Assembly: GCA_944392455.1 (NCBI GenBank)
Contig: CALXWP010000001.1
Location: forward strand, 131,112-195,111
Length of the DNA stretch: 64,000 bases
Source of the DNA: an uncultured Clostridia bacterium
GTDB lineage: Bacteria > Bacillota > Clostridia > TANB77 > CAG-508
Reading direction: 5' to 3'
Part shown: in pieces, positions 62,201 through 64,000 of the stretch
How the letters are laid out: each line of letters opens with the position of its first letter
How positions within the stretch are numbered: position 1 is the first letter of the stretch
Notes under the pieces: model-generated
What the model saw: only the letters and a program-made list of their open reading frames with translations
Database searches by the model: none
Told to the model about the DNA's origin: nothing
Program-made: the position numbers and the translations under genes

Positions 62201-64000
62201 TTGCTATTTATCTGAAATGAATATATTGAATCCATGCTTACAAGTGTAAAAACATTCTCAATTACTCCATTTCTCTGGTTACTTATAACAATTCCCGAGC
62301 TCGTTGAATTATCAGTACTACTTAGAGAAACAATATTCTCACCATACATATACCCGTTTCTTATTATACCATTATTAGATTCTGTTATAATTGCCGCAAG
62401 GGTACTTGTGTATAAATGCTCCTCAAAATTAACAATAAAATTTTCTACGATTCCTGTATTAGTTTGACATAATAAAATAATTCTATTATTTAAATTTTCT
62501 GTAGATTCTAAAAGATTTATTTGTATATTTTTTATTGTGCCATAATTATATTGCATAAAACATGTAGCAGATGTAGCTAAATCATTATTCATTTTTATAT
62601 CAAATACTAAATTTTCTATAATTCCTTCTGCTCCAAGGATATAAAATACTTGTCCTGGATTATTTTTTATGTCTTTTATTATTTTTCTTCCGTTAAAATC
62701 TATCCTTCCATTAAATTCTAAAATGCTATTTCCAAATCTATATGTAGCACTTTGTGCTCCGGATAGATCTAAGTCATTTAATACTATATACTCTCCATAT
62801 GGTTGTATTTTTAAAAAATCATTTATATTAGATATTCCTTTTATTTCTTTTCCTGATTCAGTTGTAAATTCTTGTGAATCTAATTCATAGTATCTATCCC
62901 CAATTTTTACTAATAGTTCAATTTTATAACTTGCATCAATATCCACCTCATATAATTTTGATACATTTTCAACTTTATTTTCTTCTTCTAATTCTTCATA
63001 TCTTATTTCTTCAACTTGTTCATTATTTCTATATATACGTACATAGTAATCATTTGTTGTTATTTCATCTCTTGTGTCATTTACAGTTATTCCTACATTT
63101 GCATTATATGTATACTTGAATTCTTCATAACTTGTTTTGGTATTTCCAAGTTCTATTTGCAAATCTTGTATTTCTACTACAGCATAAGCTACCGTTACAT
63201 TAAATCCTATATAACCTGTTTTACTTAATGTTACTGTATAACTATATTCTTGCCACTCATGTGATAAATTTGATCTACTTATTGTTTGATATACTTCTCT
63301 ATCTGTATCTAACATATCTAAATTACTTTTTTCTATTATACTTAAACTAGTACTATCTTCTGTTCTTGCTTTAAAGCTTATTGTTATCTCTTGCCCTAGG
63401 TAGTCTTCTAAATCATAATAATTTACTACACCATAACCTGTCGTTCCACCTAATGTTAATATACCACTATTTTCATCATAGTTTAGCCCATATGCATAAT
63501 TTGGGTCAAAACATTTTACAAACCAATTTACTTTGGATGATACATCTATTAGATTTTTTCCTGATGGTGTTTTTTCTAATGATAATAAATTTAGTCTTCC
63601 ACTTATTCCTGCTTCTGTATATATTTCTATCTCTTTTAATATATAATCAGCTTCATAAGTTTTGTCCGTACTTCCTTCGTTGTATTGTGGTGCATAGATT
63701 ATTATTCTGTATGTTGTATTTTCCTCTAAATTTTCATATACTTTTCTTTTATAATCTCCATTTGTATCCATCTCACTTAAGTTTATTAGTTTATTTTCTT
63801 CATCTCTTACTTCTATTCTTACGTTATTGGTTAAGACTGCTCCGTCAATGTCTTCTACTCTTATATCTAAATCAATCATATCTCCTATTACAAATTGATT
63901 TCTTATTTGTACTTCTGCTGGCATTTTTAATGTTATTACTTCACTCAAATTTTGTTTGTCTTCTACTACTTCTTCTACTGACCCTTGTTTTACTGTTGTT
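59239..64000 (-). CDS. giant surface protein B, first frame, partial at the window edge
   Basis: The frame is open to the last base of the window; the residues before the TTG-coded Leu-Ser-Glu-Val (63948) read TTVKQGSVEEVVEDKQN as in giant protein A, so the gene begins beyond the window. The visible ~1,585 codons hold fibronectin-III-like modules, the same carbohydrate-binding-like segment (GKNLIDVSSKVNW to GNTKTSYEEF), and GLUG/ZmpA-type beta-helix modules, in the same order as protein A and with high identity in the N-terminal modules. The GLUG turns differ more between the two proteins than the rest. The frame ends at TAA shortly after CGG, as in A. Confidence 0.85.
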   Translation of the reverse strand, partial: TTVKQGSVEEVVEDKQNLSEVITLKMPAEVQIRNQFVIGDMIDLDIRVEDIDGAVLTNNVRIEVRDEENKLINLSEMDTNGDYKRKVYENLEENTTYRIIIYAPQYNEGSTDKTYEADYILKEIEIYTEAGISGRLNLLSLEKTPSGKNLIDVSSKVNWFVKCFDPNYAYGLNYDENSGILTLGGTTGYGVVNYYDLEDYLGQEITISFKARTEDSTSLSIIEKSNLDMLDTDREVYQTISRSNLSHEWQEYSYTVTLSKTGYIGFNVTVAYAVVEIQDLQIELGNTKTSYEEFKYTYNANVGITVNDTRDEITTNDYYVRIYRNNEQVEEIRYEELEEENKVENVSKLYEVDIDASYKIELLVKIGDRYYELDSQEFTTESGKEIKGISNINDFLKIQPYGEYIVLNDLDLSGAQSATYRFGNSILEFNGRIDFNGRKIIKDIKNNPGQVFYILGAEGIIENLVFDIKMNNDLATSATCFMQYNYGTIKNIQINLLESTENLNNRIILLCQTNTGIVENFIVNFEEHLYTSTLAAIITESNNGIIRNGYMYGENIVSLSSTDNSTSSGIVISNQRNGVIENVFTLVSMDSIYSFQINSNIAYANYDTATVQNVYSVGVGMNTTDNLSYGPNIRSIASKNIYNNYYFADEIFTSELETKGNKLSLWDAEFQNQIINNDGAFLVDELVNDGFYPQLIMPDCMPVQEYIELPEVEDADLPDILSTKILEQGTNTVKVEFSVNNPSAETISNIQIENLEVEILSQEYSNEKSAVIAELKNPTICVSSYNVLSLSTKGAFNNSYTRSYEEGERVINVDLYREIWNVEDWKNIDDSPTENYMLMSDLNFINEGTSVRIGSLNGILNGNGYSISNIYLTGNTSLIGSLYGTLENLYINNFNQEVTAQGGLITTANSGSVIDNVHLKDIDINKSSDGAIGGLVGFGTYINIRNSSVTNIKITIYGADDYLNVGGMIGEVNNSLIQNCYVKGLDISDCETVIPAIGGLAGYASEVNTIESCYVEGKINSENSNIGGIAGNLTTNGSIVQNCYSKVYISTSSNNVGGIVGTYQGSSLDDIKNNLSIGNIYSTQGENGLNRIVGSNEETSSNNFAYENQLVNGYVNSEEKGAKLLDKTEVLSLDLGDSFEYTDIESQILPKLYNINGITILPNQEDIFIDDSTSKDHVNLKIDSIEVTKPNTTEAEINIRINNPDEIKITGIEIEDMTSSVTRTVTENGITSITVRSTPERFYDSYKLTEIRYEIENSEDEQIKDVEAKVKVQFYKEIYTYEDWQSIEEGTYQNYRLMADIDFSGKTNVKNNITVNRLEAENNVYTLKNINLEFNEANCGLIKSIKTNIKNIGFENITIINTANSGSYCGVIATSSGTIENLEFKNILIEAKEISTVGIIGFVRNGNIKIISLNTVNITGKEYVAGLVGRCDYEISNIDANKVNITASGNNIGGVVGYSSNTLNPEHIYINISDSTIISEGNYVGGITGFNYQVKLTNSSVKNTSVTGNSYVGGMSGSNLLSANYYTYYNTVDNCNIYGSDSYIGGLSGRSSVYEEYPSITNTNVYGTTVNSDYVGGLARIYWING
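59255..59277 (-). other. putative +1 frameshift site B: GGTGGA-TTA-GCT-CGG-ATA
   Basis: The zero frame reads Gly-Gly-Leu-Ala and then CGG (59260-59262), and stops seven codons later at TAA (59239-59241). Dropping the C gives GCT-(C)-GGA-TAT-ACT-GGA, continuing the G-G-L-A-G-Y repeat. The +1 frame has TAG just five bases upstream of CGG, so the shift must happen in the short stretch from CGG to the TAA. The layout is the same as site A. Confidence 0.65.
63875..63999. repeat. 125-bp segment identical to 54287-54411
   Basis: Second copy of the identical block shared by the two giant genes; identity may continue beyond the window, because the first difference falls on base 64000. Confidence 0.85.

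Noticed and set aside
1-64000. tRNA or rRNA genes
   Set aside because: No cloverleaf-compatible G+C-rich segment with TTC-x-A-x-x or conserved rRNA sequence was noticed. A covariance search would be needed to be certain.

Overview
The window is very AT-rich DNA (about a quarter G+C by eye, not computed) from a low-G+C Gram-positive bacterium, most likely an uncultured, gut-type, anaerobic Bacillota/Clostridia member. SpoIIM, RNase Y, a SigV/RsiV pair, CsoR-CopZ-CopA, a PolA with a degenerate proofreading domain and strong AGGAGG ribosome binding sites all fit. Every protein gene I can support lies on the minus strand, so transcription runs right to left. The only plus-strand transcription unit I can support is a small structured RNA near 32.3 kb. 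I cannot name the species.

Layout from left to right. 0-8 kb: stress alarmone synthetase, nucleotide housekeeping, and a cell-surface O-acylation cluster (SGNH hydrolase, DUF4358, SigV-like sigma, RsiV-like anti-sigma, MBOAT acyltransferase, DHHW partner). 8-14 kb: a permease, a pentapeptide-repeat protein and two more ECF sigma/anti-sigma modules, one with an FtsX-like extracellular domain. 14-17 kb: hydrolase, a Sir2 gene that has lost its first half, and a toxin-antitoxin operon (MqsR-like toxin, zinc finger-HTH-Panacea antitoxin) with a 34-bp perfect palindrome at its promoter. 17-25 kb: small enzymes, acetyltransferases, hydrolases and an HTH/DUF4097 pair. 25-29 kb: a compositionally foreign membrane protein gene, then the copper operon with a CsoR box inside its promoter spacer. 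29-35 kb: NAD(P)HX dehydratase, an MBL-fold gene remnant, a GGDEF-EAL protein with a dead GGDEF site, a frameshifted patatin, and a DUF3800 gene facing a convergent three-way-junction RNA with a consensus promoter. 35-47 kb: conserved core (rny, xerD, spoIIM, endonuclease Q, lytic transglycosylase, polA, a GT-C glycosyltransferase, a PHP phosphoesterase).

47-64 kb holds two tandem paralogous giant surface proteins built from repeated beta-rich and GLUG-type modules, with a membrane segment at each end. Each is split into two reading frames at exactly the same homologous point, and a +1 shift restores the protein. At both points the zero-frame codon is CGG. In a manual scan of the minus-strand genes I found CGG in frame at only one other place, the foreign gene at 25.2-25.65 kb. 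This looks like a prfB/Ty3-style programmed +1 frameshift at a hungry or unassigned arginine codon, which would decide whether the C-terminal membrane anchor is made. It is the most interesting observation in the window. The second is the DUF3800 gene with its convergent RNA.
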